A DNA stretch of 8,141 nucleotides, from positions 1 to 8,141 of the forward strand of contig QAKE01000089.1 in NCBI GenBank assembly GCA_003343995.1, given 5' to 3'. The number at the start of each line of letters is the position of its first letter. The stretch's first letter is position 1. The position numbers were made by a program, and so were the translations under genes. The DNA is from Bacillota bacterium. GTDB taxonomy: Bacteria > Bacillota > Clostridia > Christensenellales > Borkfalkiaceae. Shown one piece after another: positions 1 through 5,857 of the stretch. Under the pieces are notes generated by a model, which was not told the origin of the DNA, searched no databases, and worked only from the letters and a program-made list of their open reading frames with translations.

Positions 1-148
1 AAGGTCTTATGCAACGGACTGCCGTGAACCGTGTCAGGATAGGGATATAGCAGCACTAAGCGGTGAGGTTCGTGTGCCATGAGGTAGCTTTAAAGGAGTC
101 ACCTGTCTGCTTAACGCTCAGGCATTGTCTGTCAACGGGGAATGCGCA
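1..148 (+). ncRNA. ffs: Signal recognition particle RNA (large, Alu-containing type), 3' part; 5' end outside window
   Basis: This is the RNA scaffold of the signal recognition particle, which binds Ffh and targets nascent membrane proteins to the translocon. Bases 33-55 match the helix 8 core: GTCAGG at 33-38 and AGCAGCAC at 49-56 form the two sides of the symmetric loop bound by the Ffh M domain. They enclose a GGGA tetraloop at 42-45. The downstream part (CTGCTTAACGCTCAGG near 107-122) resembles the 3' Alu-side strand of the Bacillus subtilis scRNA as I remember it, so this is the long Gram-positive form and not the short 4.5S RNA. The 5' half lies before base 1. The exact 3' end is uncertain; it should fall between about 138 and 155, before the terminator hairpin. 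Identification rests on the conserved core and is firm; the boundary is an estimate. Confidence 0.93.
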
Positions 149-160
149 GTATTTTCGCAA

Positions 161-195
161 AAAAACAGCCGATTTTTCAATCGGCTGTTTTGAAT
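161..195. terminator. Bidirectional intrinsic terminator between SRP RNA and ferritin-like gene
   Basis: A perfect 12-bp stem (AAAACAGCCGAT at 162-173 and its complement at 180-191) encloses a 6-base loop. On the plus strand it is followed by TTTTGAATTTT and would end the SRP RNA transcript. On the minus strand it is followed by seven U residues (bases 165-159 complement), giving a stronger stop for the leftward gene, whose stop codon lies 21 bases before the stem. Confidence 0.88.
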
Positions 196-216
196 TTTAA
201 ATCTTGCGCCGTCTGT

Positions 217-747
217 TTATCGGCACCCGCAGTTGCAGTCGCAAAACAGCACGCGCATGCGCTCTTTTAAGATCTGCACGTGCAGCTCTTCGTCCATTTT
301 GATGCGCGCGATCACCGCCGCAACGTCCTCGTTACACAGCTTGCAAAGCATTTTATCGTAGCTTTCCGCCGCGTAAATTTCGCCGCTCAAATCGTCCATC
401 AGCATTTTTCTTACGCTTTTGGAATAACTCACCGCGCACGTCGAATAAAAATTAAACGGCGTTGCGGGCAGCCCCGTGGTATACACGGGATCCACGCCCA
501 GCCGCAGCAGCATCTCCCCCAAAATATCGAAATGGTGCATTTCCGCTATCGCGATGCCCACCAAAATATCCGCGGTTTCCCTGTCGCACTTGCAGCCGAA
601 GCGAAAGGAATGATAGATATATTGCAATATCGCCGTAAGCTCGCTATGCGCGGATGTATAGGCGGGAAATATGATTTTCGCGCTTTGCAAATCGCACCCG
701 ATGCAATCGAGCGGCGGGTACGGCAAATCCAGTTGGATGGGTTTCAA
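217..747 (-). CDS. Ferritin-like di-iron/di-metal four-helix protein with Cys-rich tail
   Basis: The 176-residue product has the residue pattern of the ferritin-like superfamily. It shows E36 (SELTAI), E69-x-x-H72 (EMHH), E123 (SGEIYA) and E153-x-x-H156 (EELH), the E...ExxH...E...ExxH set that binds a dinuclear metal centre inside a four-helix bundle. No signal peptide or membrane segment is visible, so it should be cytosolic. The length fits short clostridial ferritin-like proteins, which are usually annotated only by domain. The true reaction (oxygen or peroxide reduction, iron handling) cannot be told from sequence. Two Cys occur near the N-terminus (C15, C18), and the C-terminus ends in alternating cysteines (C169, C171, C173, C175), which could bind metal. 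The start is TTG, supported by AGGGGG seven bases upstream. The gene is divergent from the radical SAM operon and ends at the terminator shared with the SRP RNA. I see no convincing promoter of its own in the 180-base divergent gap. Confidence 0.85.
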   Translation of the reverse strand: MKPIQLDLPYPPLDCIGCDLQSAKIIFPAYTSAHSELTAILQYIYHSFRFGCKCDRETADILVGIAIAEMHHFDILGEMLLRLGVDPVYTTGLPATPFNFYSTCAVSYSKSVRKMLMDDLSGEIYAAESYDKMLCKLCNEDVAAVIARIKMDEELHVQILKERMRVLFCDCNCGCR

Positions 748-754
748 AGTTTTA

Positions 755-760
755 CCCCCT
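755..760 (-). promoter_or_regulatory. Ribosome binding site fixing the TTG start of the ferritin-like gene
   Basis: On the minus strand AGGGGG is followed by seven bases and then TTG AAA CCC. No ATG lies at a comparable distance in this frame, so this site decides the TTG start. Confidence 0.75.
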
Positions 761-852
761 TTTCGTTTTACTGCAATATATGATTTTTTCGCGCGTTTCG
801 TTCATTTGCGCACATGCACCCCTGCGCCGATATGCATTTTTTCATTTAAATA

Positions 853-866
853 CAAACATTTGTTTG
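853..866. promoter_or_regulatory. Operator-like inverted repeat 1, overlapping the -35 box of the radical SAM operon
   Basis: CAAACATTTGTTTG is a palindrome with 6-bp arms and a 2-base centre. It covers the first three bases of the -35 box (864-869), so a bound protein would block RNA polymerase. Read on the minus strand it contains the same 13-base AAACAAATGTTTG found again at 895-907. It fits a relaxed Gram-positive LexA pattern, RAAC-N4-GTTY, with A and T at the variable positions. TetR-family operators can look similar, so the regulator is not established. Confidence 0.6.
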
Positions 867-892
867 ACATTTGCAACGGTATGCGTTATAAT
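864..892 (+). promoter_or_regulatory. Sigma-A promoter of the radical SAM/DUF4130 operon
   Basis: TTGACA at 864-869 and TATAAT at 887-892 are separated by exactly 17 bases, a perfect consensus match. The expected start of transcription is near base 899, about 30 bases before the ATG. Such a strong promoter bracketed by two inverted repeats suggests a gene that is normally repressed and can be switched on sharply. Confidence 0.9.
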
Positions 893-894
893 AT

Positions 895-907
895 AAACAA
901 ATGTTTG
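895..907. promoter_or_regulatory. Operator-like inverted repeat 2, at the transcription start of the radical SAM operon
   Basis: AAACAAATGTTTG, with 5-bp arms AAACA/TGTTT around AA, sits over the predicted transcription start. It is the reverse-strand copy of the first site. The two centres are 41 bases apart, close to four helical turns, so two bound dimers would lie on the same face of the DNA. Confidence 0.6.
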
Positions 908-912
908 TTTTC

Positions 913-919
913 AGAGAGG
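913..919 (+). promoter_or_regulatory. Ribosome binding site of the radical SAM gene
   Basis: AGAGAGG lies nine bases before the ATG at 929. It selects this start over the longer open frame reaching back to 671, which would put the promoter inside the coding region. Confidence 0.75.
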
Positions 920-928
920 TTTAAGGGC

Positions 929-2179
929 ATGATCGACGCGAAAAGGCTGGAAATTCTCACCGAATCGGCGAAATACGACGTTTCCTGTTCGTCGAGCGGC
1001 TCGAAACGGCAAAACGCCGGCGGGCTGGGCAACGCCGCCGTCGGCGGTATCTGTCATTCCTTCACCTCGGACGGCAGGTGCGTTTCTCTTTTGAAAATAT
1101 TGATGAGCAACAAGTGCGCGTACGACTGCCAATACTGCGTGAACCGCCGCAGCAACGACGTGCCGCGCGCCTCCGCCACGCCCGACGAACTCTGCGAGCT
1201 CGTCATCGAATTTTACAAACGCAATTACATCGAGGGGCTTTTTCTTTCCTCCGCGGTGGAACATTCCCCCGACCGAACGATGGAACTCCTCCTCGAAACG
1301 GCGATAAAACTCAGAAAACAATACTGTTTTAACGGATATATCCATTTAAAAGGCATTCCCAGCGCCGATCCGCTGCTCATCGAGCGGGCGGGCGGCTACG
1401 TGGACAGAATGAGCTTCAATATCGAACTCCCCAGCGAAAACAGCTTAAAACTGCTCGCCCCGCAAAAGAACAAGTCCGCCATCATCAAGCCGATGCGGCA
1501 GCTTTCTTCCGATATTCTGCGGGAAAAATACCCCAAACGCAGCCGATTTCTGCCGGCGGGGCAAACCACCCAGATGATCGTCGGCGCTTCGCCGGAAACC
1601 GACGGGCAGATCCTCCGCTTAAGCGAAAGTTTGTACGACGCGTTTTCCTTGAAACGCGTGTATTTTTCCTCCTACGTGCCCGTCAATTTCAAAAACGCCT
1701 TCCTGCCCGCCGTAAACGCCAAACTTCTGCGGGAACACCGCTTGTATCAGGCGGACTGGCTGCTGCGGTTTTACGGCTTTTCCGCCGCGGAAATCGTGGG
1801 CGAAAACGGCAACCTTTCGGAGGAATACGACCCGAAATGCGCGTGGGCGATCGGGCACATGGAGCAGTTTCCCGTAGAGGTAAACGCCGCGCCAGTGGAA
1901 ACGCTGGTGCGCGTGCCGGGCATCGGAATCAAGAGCGCGTACCGCATCCGCGAAGCGCGCCGCTATACCCGTTTGACCTTCGACGATTTAAAAAAAATGC
2001 GCGTGGTGATGAAACGCGCGCGGCACTTCATCACGGCGAACGGCAAATTTTACGGCGAGGAAAATTACGGCAGAATGAAAAATCTGCTCGCCCTGCACGA
2101 ACAGAGCGAAAACGCCGAACAGCTCACCTTTTTGAAGGAAAGCGAAATCGTGCAGAGCGTGATTACGGGGCAGTTATGA
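929..2179 (+). CDS. Radical SAM protein of the putative DNA modification/repair family (TIGR03916 type)
   Basis: The 416-residue product carries the radical SAM cluster motif C63-x3-C67-x2-C70 (KCAYDCQYC), so it should bind a [4Fe-4S] cluster and cleave S-adenosylmethionine to a 5'-deoxyadenosyl radical. Three more cysteines precede it (C20, C42 in GICHSF, C51 in DGRC) in a stretch I recall as conserved in this family. Residues 323-345 (LVRVPGIGIKSAYRI) are a helix-hairpin-helix, a non-specific DNA-binding fold that points to a nucleic acid substrate. Length and domain order match the family described as a putative DNA modification/repair radical SAM protein, which regularly occurs beside a DUF4130/TIGR03915 protein, as here: the next gene starts inside this one's stop codon (ATGA overlap). 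The reaction is unknown to me. The ATG at 929 is chosen because of the ribosome binding site at 913-919 and the promoter just upstream. Confidence 0.92.
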   Translation: MIDAKRLEILTESAKYDVSCSSSGSKRQNAGGLGNAAVGGICHSFTSDGRCVSLLKILMSNKCAYDCQYCVNRRSNDVPRASATPDELCELVIEFYKRNYIEGLFLSSAVEHSPDRTMELLLETAIKLRKQYCFNGYIHLKGIPSADPLLIERAGGYVDRMSFNIELPSENSLKLLAPQKNKSAIIKPMRQLSSDILREKYPKRSRFLPAGQTTQMIVGASPETDGQILRLSESLYDAFSLKRVYFSSYVPVNFKNAFLPAVNAKLLREHRLYQADWLLRFYGFSAAEIVGENGNLSEEYDPKCAWAIGHMEQFPVEVNAAPVETLVRVPGIGIKSAYRIREARRYTRLTFDDLKKMRVVMKRARHFITANGKFYGEENYGRMKNLLALHEQSENAEQLTFLKESEIVQSVITGQL

Positions 2180-2910
2180 AAATTTACCTTTGCGAGGACA
2201 CGGTGAGCGGGCTGTTCTCCGCCGTTTTCCGCGCGTACGAGGAGAAAAATACGAACGCGAAAATCTCCACGCTCTCCTTTATGCAAAGCGGGTTCGACAC
2301 CGAGTTTATCGAAACCGCAACCGACGAAAACCATGCCGAACGGGTAAAAATGGCGCTCGCCCGTTACGGCGGCAACAAAACGCTTTACGAAATCGAAAGG
2401 GCGATGCGCTCCTGCGAGGCGGAAAAAGCCGACGTGATTTTCGCCTATATCCGTCGGTTTTTAACGGAAAAACGCGATATTTCCCGCTCGTTTGCCTATG
2501 CGGAAGTGATGTCCTTTTACACCCTTTGCGACCGCGTACGGCTGGAAATACACCGCTTCAGCGGATTTTTGCGGTTTGAAGAGCGGCACGGCGTGCTTTA
2601 CGCGCAATTTTCCCCCGATAACGATATCGCAGATCTTTTACTGCCGCACTTTGCGCGGCGGCTGGGCGAGCGGCCCTTTCTCATTCACGACGTCCGCCGC
2701 AACCGCTTTGCCGCTTGGAACGGCAAAAAAGCCGCGCACTTTTTCAGCGACGCGCCCGTCGGCGGCGCCTCGGCGGAAGAACGGGAAATTTCCGAGTTGT
2801 GGAAAAAGTATTTCCGCGCGGTCAATATCGACTCCCGCCCGCATCCGAAACAACAGGACGGTTATCTGCCGCGCCGCTACCGCAAGCACATGGACGAATT
2901 TCGGCTTTAA
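2176..2910 (+). CDS. DUF4130 (TIGR03915-type) partner protein, predicted DNA metabolism
   Basis: The 244-residue product matches the DUF4130/TIGR03915 family. The central and C-terminal part shows the family landmarks: EIHRFSGFLRF near residues 127-137, a PHFARRLGERPFLIHDVRR segment near 157-175, and the closing LPRRYRKHMDEF. The family is the standing partner of the radical SAM protein encoded just upstream, and some homologues are fused to a uracil-DNA glycosylase-like domain (TIGR03914), which is the main basis for assigning a DNA repair or modification role. Here the protein has no such fusion and ends shortly after the conserved tail. Its ATG overlaps the upstream TGA by four bases (ATGA), so translation is probably coupled and the two proteins are likely made in similar amounts. 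No signal peptide or membrane segment is visible. Its own catalytic activity, if any, is not known to me. Confidence 0.9.
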   Translation: MKIYLCEDTVSGLFSAVFRAYEEKNTNAKISTLSFMQSGFDTEFIETATDENHAERVKMALARYGGNKTLYEIERAMRSCEAEKADVIFAYIRRFLTEKRDISRSFAYAEVMSFYTLCDRVRLEIHRFSGFLRFEERHGVLYAQFSPDNDIADLLLPHFARRLGERPFLIHDVRRNRFAAWNGKKAAHFFSDAPVGGASAEEREISELWKKYFRAVNIDSRPHPKQQDGYLPRRYRKHMDEFRL

Positions 2911-2935
2911 TCGGCGGAAAAGCAAGCCCCGCCGA
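2911..2935 (+). terminator. Possible weak terminator hairpin after the radical SAM operon
   Basis: A 7-bp GC-rich stem (TCGGCGG at 2911-2917, CCGCCGA at 2929-2935) starts right after the stop codon. It is followed by CGGTTTCGCTTT, a poor U-tract. It could slow or end transcription but is not a classical terminator. The next gene has its own promoter at 3028. Confidence 0.3.
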
Positions 2936-3027
2936 CGGTTTCGCTTTGAATACCGTTCTTTTAAGCGCGATTGCCCGCAGAAAAAGGCGATGATTTCTGT
3001 CGGTTTTGCCTTTCGGCGGCGAATGCG

Positions 3028-3056
3028 TTGAAATGCGCGAAAAATTGTGTTATACT
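3028..3056 (+). promoter_or_regulatory. Sigma-A promoter of the EFR1-type gene
   Basis: TTGAAA at 3028-3033 and TATACT at 3051-3056 are 17 bases apart. Transcription should start near 3063, leaving a leader of about 120 bases before the ATG at 3182. Confidence 0.8.
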
Positions 3057-3078
3057 GTAAAGCGACGGCAGAAATCGC

Positions 3079-3109
3079 GCCGAAAAAATGCAAAAAACAT
3101 TTTTTCGGC
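3079..3109 (+). promoter_or_regulatory. Perfect 12-bp hairpin in the leader of the EFR1-type gene
   Basis: GCCGAAAAAATG at 3079-3090 pairs perfectly with CATTTTTTCGGC at 3098-3109 around a 7-base loop. It begins about 16 bases after the predicted transcription start. It is followed by ATAAAAACGCGG and not by a T run, so it is not an ordinary terminator. A role in mRNA stability or attenuation is possible but unproven. Confidence 0.5.
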
Positions 3110-3181
3110 ATAAAAACGCGGTTTTTTATATTTTCATGCCAAAAATTTTATATAAATACGTGCATTTTACGGATAAAAGCC

Positions 3182-3949
3182 ATGGAACAAACAGGAAATC
3201 GACAGAAAAACGGAATTTTATATTTCAGCTCGACGGGAAACAGCCTTTTTATCGCGAAAAAAGTGCAAAAACGCTTCGGCGGCGACGTTATATATATTCC
3301 GGCCTACCGCGGCAACGGCGGCGAGTTTGAAAAAATATTCCTCGTAACGCCGATTTATTCCTTCGGCATGCCCGCACACGTTTACGAATTGCTGCCGAAA
3401 CTCGATCGAACGGCGGAGTTAATCGTAATACAAAATTACGGCGGCATGGCGGGCGGCGCCGACAGACTGATTTACCGTTACGCGCGGCGTTTCGGACTGA
3501 ACGTGAAAAGCGTTTATACCCTGAAAATGCCGGAAAACTACACGCTCACCTTTACCGTGCCGAAATTCTACATAAAAAGCACGCTCAAAAAGGCGGAGCG
3601 GCGGCTAAACGATATTTTCGCGCGCATCGAAAACAAACAATACGTCCTGCCGACGGGAACAAAGACGAAAGAAAAACTATATTTGAAGAATATGGCGAAT
3701 TGGCACTTGATCGGCGAACGGTTTTCCGTAACGGAAAATTGCGTGCTGTGCAAAAAATGCCTGACCGTTTGCCCGTCGGGCAATATCGAGTTCAGCGAGG
3801 GCAAAATCGTATTCGGCAGCCGCTGCGTCGCGTGCCTCGGCTGCTATCATCGCTGCCCGCAAAAAGCCATCGTTTATAACAAGAAACGAAAAAAAGACCG
3901 CTACGTCAACCCCGACGTAACGGAAAGCGAAATCGGAAAAAACCTGTAA
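3182..3949 (+). CDS. EFR1-type flavodoxin-like/4Fe-4S ferredoxin fusion protein
   Basis: The 255-residue product joins two electron-carrier modules. Residues 12-25 (ILYFSSTGNSLFIA) form the first strand and FMN phosphate loop of a flavodoxin-like domain that extends to about residue 150. Residues 187-198 (C187-x2-C190-x2-C193-x3-CP) and 215-226 (C215-x2-C218-x2-C221-x3-CP) are two complete [4Fe-4S] motifs of a bacterial 2x4Fe-4S ferredoxin domain. This arrangement is the EFR1 family, common in anaerobic Clostridia and presumed to move electrons in the cytosol between a flavin and iron-sulfur centres; its partners are not evident here because the gene stands alone between its own promoter and a terminator. 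The C-terminus is basic (KKRKKDR). The ATG at 3182 is preceded only by a weak GGAT at seven bases. A longer open frame back to a GTG at 3047 would start within the promoter and is rejected. Confidence 0.9.
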   Translation: MEQTGNRQKNGILYFSSTGNSLFIAKKVQKRFGGDVIYIPAYRGNGGEFEKIFLVTPIYSFGMPAHVYELLPKLDRTAELIVIQNYGGMAGGADRLIYRYARRFGLNVKSVYTLKMPENYTLTFTVPKFYIKSTLKKAERRLNDIFARIENKQYVLPTGTKTKEKLYLKNMANWHLIGERFSVTENCVLCKKCLTVCPSGNIEFSEGKIVFGSRCVACLGCYHRCPQKAIVYNKKRKKDRYVNPDVTESEIGKNL

Positions 3950-4017
3950 ATATTTATCTGCCGATTATTTTTCAACGGACATTTTCCCGTTTACGCATAT
4001 TTTGCCGAAAAAATCGC

Positions 4018-4050
4018 AAACGCCGCTTAAAACGCGGCGTTTTTCTTTTT
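4018..4050 (+). terminator. Intrinsic terminator of the EFR1-type gene
   Basis: AAACGCCGC at 4018-4026 pairs with GCGGCGTTT at 4034-4042 around a 7-base loop, followed by TTCTTTTT. It is a strong GC-rich stem with a U-tract, 68 bases after the stop codon. Confidence 0.9.
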
Positions 4051-4259
4051 ACGGCGAATGTTTTACTTTAATTGACTATCGTAAATTATTCGACGATTTT
4101 TTATTTTATTCGATTAAATCCGATATTTTATCGTTTTTTTCATCAAAAATCGACTTCTGTCTAATTTTTGGATTTCATTTGAACGCGTTTTAACGCGCGC
4201 AGACAAAGTTAAAAAAGCAAAATTATATAATGTAAATATTTTAAAACGGCAACGTATTA
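4051..4259. other. AT-rich intergenic stretch with one inverted repeat
   Basis: No convincing gene is seen in this stretch. It is rich in T runs and repeated CGATTTT-like words around 4087-4155. A palindrome with 6-bp arms, CGCGTT/AACGCG around TT, lies at 4184-4197. No U-tract follows it on either strand, so it is not a clear terminator. It is about 63 bases upstream of the -35 box of the ABC operon and could be a regulator site, but this is weak. Confidence 0.4.
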
Positions 4260-4288
4260 TTGACAATCCCTACCGATTATATTATACT
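4260..4288 (+). promoter_or_regulatory. Sigma-A promoter of the ABC exporter operon
   Basis: TTGACA at 4260-4265 and TATACT at 4283-4288 are 17 bases apart. Transcription should start near 4295, only about a dozen bases before the ATG at 4308, so the leader is very short and consists almost entirely of the ribosome binding site AAGGAG (4298-4303). Confidence 0.85.
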
Positions 4289-4307
4289 AATATAGATAAG
4301 GAGCGAC

Positions 4308-5090
4308 ATGATTAACATTTTAAAATACGACTTCTATAAAATCTTTCATTCCAAAGTATTGCGATGGACCGTTATTATTTCCACAATTCTTTGCTTGCTC
4401 GATCCCATTATTTGGTATGCAAACGGCGTCACATCACAATCGGTAACTTCGGCATTAAGAAGCCCGTCAACCATACTTCCGTTAGCGATTATGATTTTTG
4501 CCGCTTTATTTTCCGCAAAAGATTTTTCTTCCGGTTATATAAAGAATATTTCCACCCGCAAAGATAAATTGCAATACGTTTTATCTAAAGCCATTTATAT
4601 TTTTTTATTTACGCTCTTTTTACAAATCGTATTTATAATTTACATCATACTTTTTCACTTGATAGGCGCTGATCGATTTATAATGAAATATCCGCTTCCG
4701 CCCGTCAATTCGATTACTTCAACAAACTGGCGTTATGACAACTACACATACGGCGATGTTTTTTTAAATATGTTTTTGCATGTCGGATTATTGAGTTCTT
4801 TGGGATTGTGCATCATGTTTCTCTCCCTCCTTTCAAAAAACGAAATTATCCCCATAATTGCCGGAATGACATATCTTATGCTTTTCAGCGGACTGCTGTA
4901 TTCGCTTTTTAACGACCTCTTTGCTATCGATTTATTTCGAGAAAAATACACACTAATCAGTCAATGCACGGCATATATCGAATATAATTCTACATCTTTA
5001 GATTTACTGATTTCCATTGCCGTTATCGTATTTTATAGCGGGATAAGCATAATGCTCAGTTGGCTGTTGATGAAAAGGCGGAGGGCGTAA
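4308..5090 (+). CDS. ABC-2 type transporter permease, six membrane segments
   Basis: The 260-residue product is an integral membrane protein with about six hydrophobic segments, near residues 18-38, 54-71, 90-119, 150-175, 178-202 and 232-255. The start (MINILKYDFYKIFHSK) and the SAKDFSSGYIKNISTRKDK segment after the second helix are typical of ABC-2 permeases of the bacitracin/lantibiotic-immunity kind, which act as dimers with an ATPase to move hydrophobic peptides or drugs out of the membrane. The substrate cannot be told here: no precursor peptide, modification enzyme or two-component system is next to it, and only one permease is present where LanFEG systems have two. The ATG follows AAGGAG by four bases. 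The ATPase gene starts two bases after its TAA. A 60-base sample of the gene is 28% G+C, far below the neighbouring genes, though hydrophobic codons account for part of this. Confidence 0.85.
   Translation: MINILKYDFYKIFHSKVLRWTVIISTILCLLDPIIWYANGVTSQSVTSALRSPSTILPLAIMIFAALFSAKDFSSGYIKNISTRKDKLQYVLSKAIYIFLFTLFLQIVFIIYIILFHLIGADRFIMKYPLPPVNSITSTNWRYDNYTYGDVFLNMFLHVGLLSSLGLCIMFLSLLSKNEIIPIIAGMTYLMLFSGLLYSLFNDLFAIDLFREKYTLISQCTAYIEYNSTSLDLLISIAVIVFYSGISIMLSWLLMKRRRA
5080..5085 (+). promoter_or_regulatory. Ribosome binding site fixing the GTG start of the ABC ATPase
   Basis: GGAGGG lies inside the end of the permease gene, seven bases before GTG at 5093. An upstream in-frame TTG at 5060 has no such site and would overlap the permease. 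Confidence 0.75.
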
Positions 5091-5092
5091 AA

Positions 5093-5800
5093 GTGGAAGA
5101 AATTCTTTCTATCAAAAACCTTTGCAAAAGCTTCAGAAAGCATAAAGTGCTGACAAGCATAAACCTTTCCGTAAAAAAGGGAGAAATTTACGGCGTCGTG
5201 GGCAACAACGGCGCGGGCAAAACCACTCTTTTCAAAATTTTATGCGGCTTACTCCCCGCAAGCGGCGGCACGGTGGAATTTTCCCCCGCACTCACTCAAA
5301 ACGGCGTGGGCACGCTGATTGAAAACGCGGGACTGTTCAAAGATATGAACGCCTTTGAAAACTTAAAGGCAAAAGCGCTTTGCCTCGGCAAAAAATACAC
5401 CGACGCGCAGATTGACGAGCTTATTCGGCTCGTCGGATTGGAAAGCGCGGGCAAGAAAAACGTTTTACGCTATTCCATGGGAATGAAACAACGGCTCGGC
5501 ATCGCGTTAGCGCTTATCGGCGATCCGGAATTATTGATTTTGGACGAACCGCTCAACAATTTAGACCCGCAGGGCATTGCGGAAGTGCGAAATCTCCTCA
5601 TCCGCCTGAATAAGGAACGGGGCATAACCGTTATTCTTTCCAGCCATATTCTCGAAGAACTCGTAAAGACCGCAACGCAATTTTGCATTTTGAACGACGG
5701 CGAATTCGTAAAACAATATTCTACCGAACAACTGCTTGCCGAATGCGGAGACAGACCGATTGACGAATATTATATCGAAATCGTCAGCGGCGCGCACTAA
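5093..5800 (+). CDS. ABC transporter ATP-binding protein (BcrA/NatA-like)
   Basis: The 235-residue product is a complete nucleotide-binding domain. It has Walker A GNNGAGKTT at 37-45, a Q-loop-like position replaced by the TLIENAGLF segment, the signature in the variant form YSMGMKQR at 127-134, Walker B LLILDEP at 147-153, the D-loop NNLDP at 155-159 and an H-loop in SSHILEEL. The YSMGMKQR signature and NNLDP D-loop are usual in exporters of the bacitracin-resistance, sodium and lantibiotic-immunity group. It hydrolyses ATP on the inner face of the membrane to drive the permease encoded two bases upstream. The GTG start at 5093 is set by GGAGGG at 5080-5085. A sample of the gene is 55% G+C, so it resembles the rest of the window more than its permease does. 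The gene ends 11 bases before a strong terminator. The substrate is unknown. Confidence 0.93.
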   Translation: MEEILSIKNLCKSFRKHKVLTSINLSVKKGEIYGVVGNNGAGKTTLFKILCGLLPASGGTVEFSPALTQNGVGTLIENAGLFKDMNAFENLKAKALCLGKKYTDAQIDELIRLVGLESAGKKNVLRYSMGMKQRLGIALALIGDPELLILDEPLNNLDPQGIAEVRNLLIRLNKERGITVILSSHILEELVKTATQFCILNDGEFVKQYSTEQLLAECGDRPIDEYYIEIVSGAH

Positions 5801-5811
5801 ATCTACTACTT

Positions 5812-5853
5812 AAAAAGACCTTTTCCGCAAAAAAATGCGGAAAAGGTCTTTTT
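5812..5853. terminator. Bidirectional intrinsic terminator between convergent ABC operon and oxidoreductase gene
   Basis: An 18-bp perfect stem (5812-5829 with 5836-5853) encloses six A residues. The outer A5/T5 pairs give U-tracts in both directions, so it can end both the rightward ABC transcript and the leftward oxidoreductase transcript, whose stop codon is at 5858-5860. Confidence 0.95.
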
Positions 5854-5857
5854 TATT

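Noticed and set aside
748..860. A promoter for the ferritin-like gene on the minus strand
   Set aside because: TTGTAT with TATCGG at 17 bases, and a TATATT near 780 without a -35 partner, were the best candidates; neither is good enough to report.
671..928. An 86-codon in-frame extension upstream of the radical SAM start
   Set aside because: It would place the perfect promoter, both operators and the ribosome binding site inside the coding region, and it overlaps the divergent ferritin-like gene; the translation does not resemble the family N-terminus.
1837..2175. Upstream extension of the DUF4130 frame inside the radical SAM gene
   Set aside because: It is an Arg-rich shadow of the radical SAM gene; the family N-terminus starts at the ATGA overlap at 2176.
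3079..3109. The leader hairpin as a terminator
   Set aside because: The stem is followed by ATAAAAACGCGG on the plus strand, with no U-tract.
3047..3181. An extended GTG start for the EFR1-type protein
   Set aside because: It overlaps the -10 box at 3051-3056, so it would not be transcribed; the flavodoxin loop begins normally after the ATG at 3182.
4002..4193. A 63-codon open frame after the EFR1-type gene
   Set aside because: It runs through the strong terminator at 4018-4050, has no ribosome binding site and gives a low-complexity Phe/Lys-rich translation.
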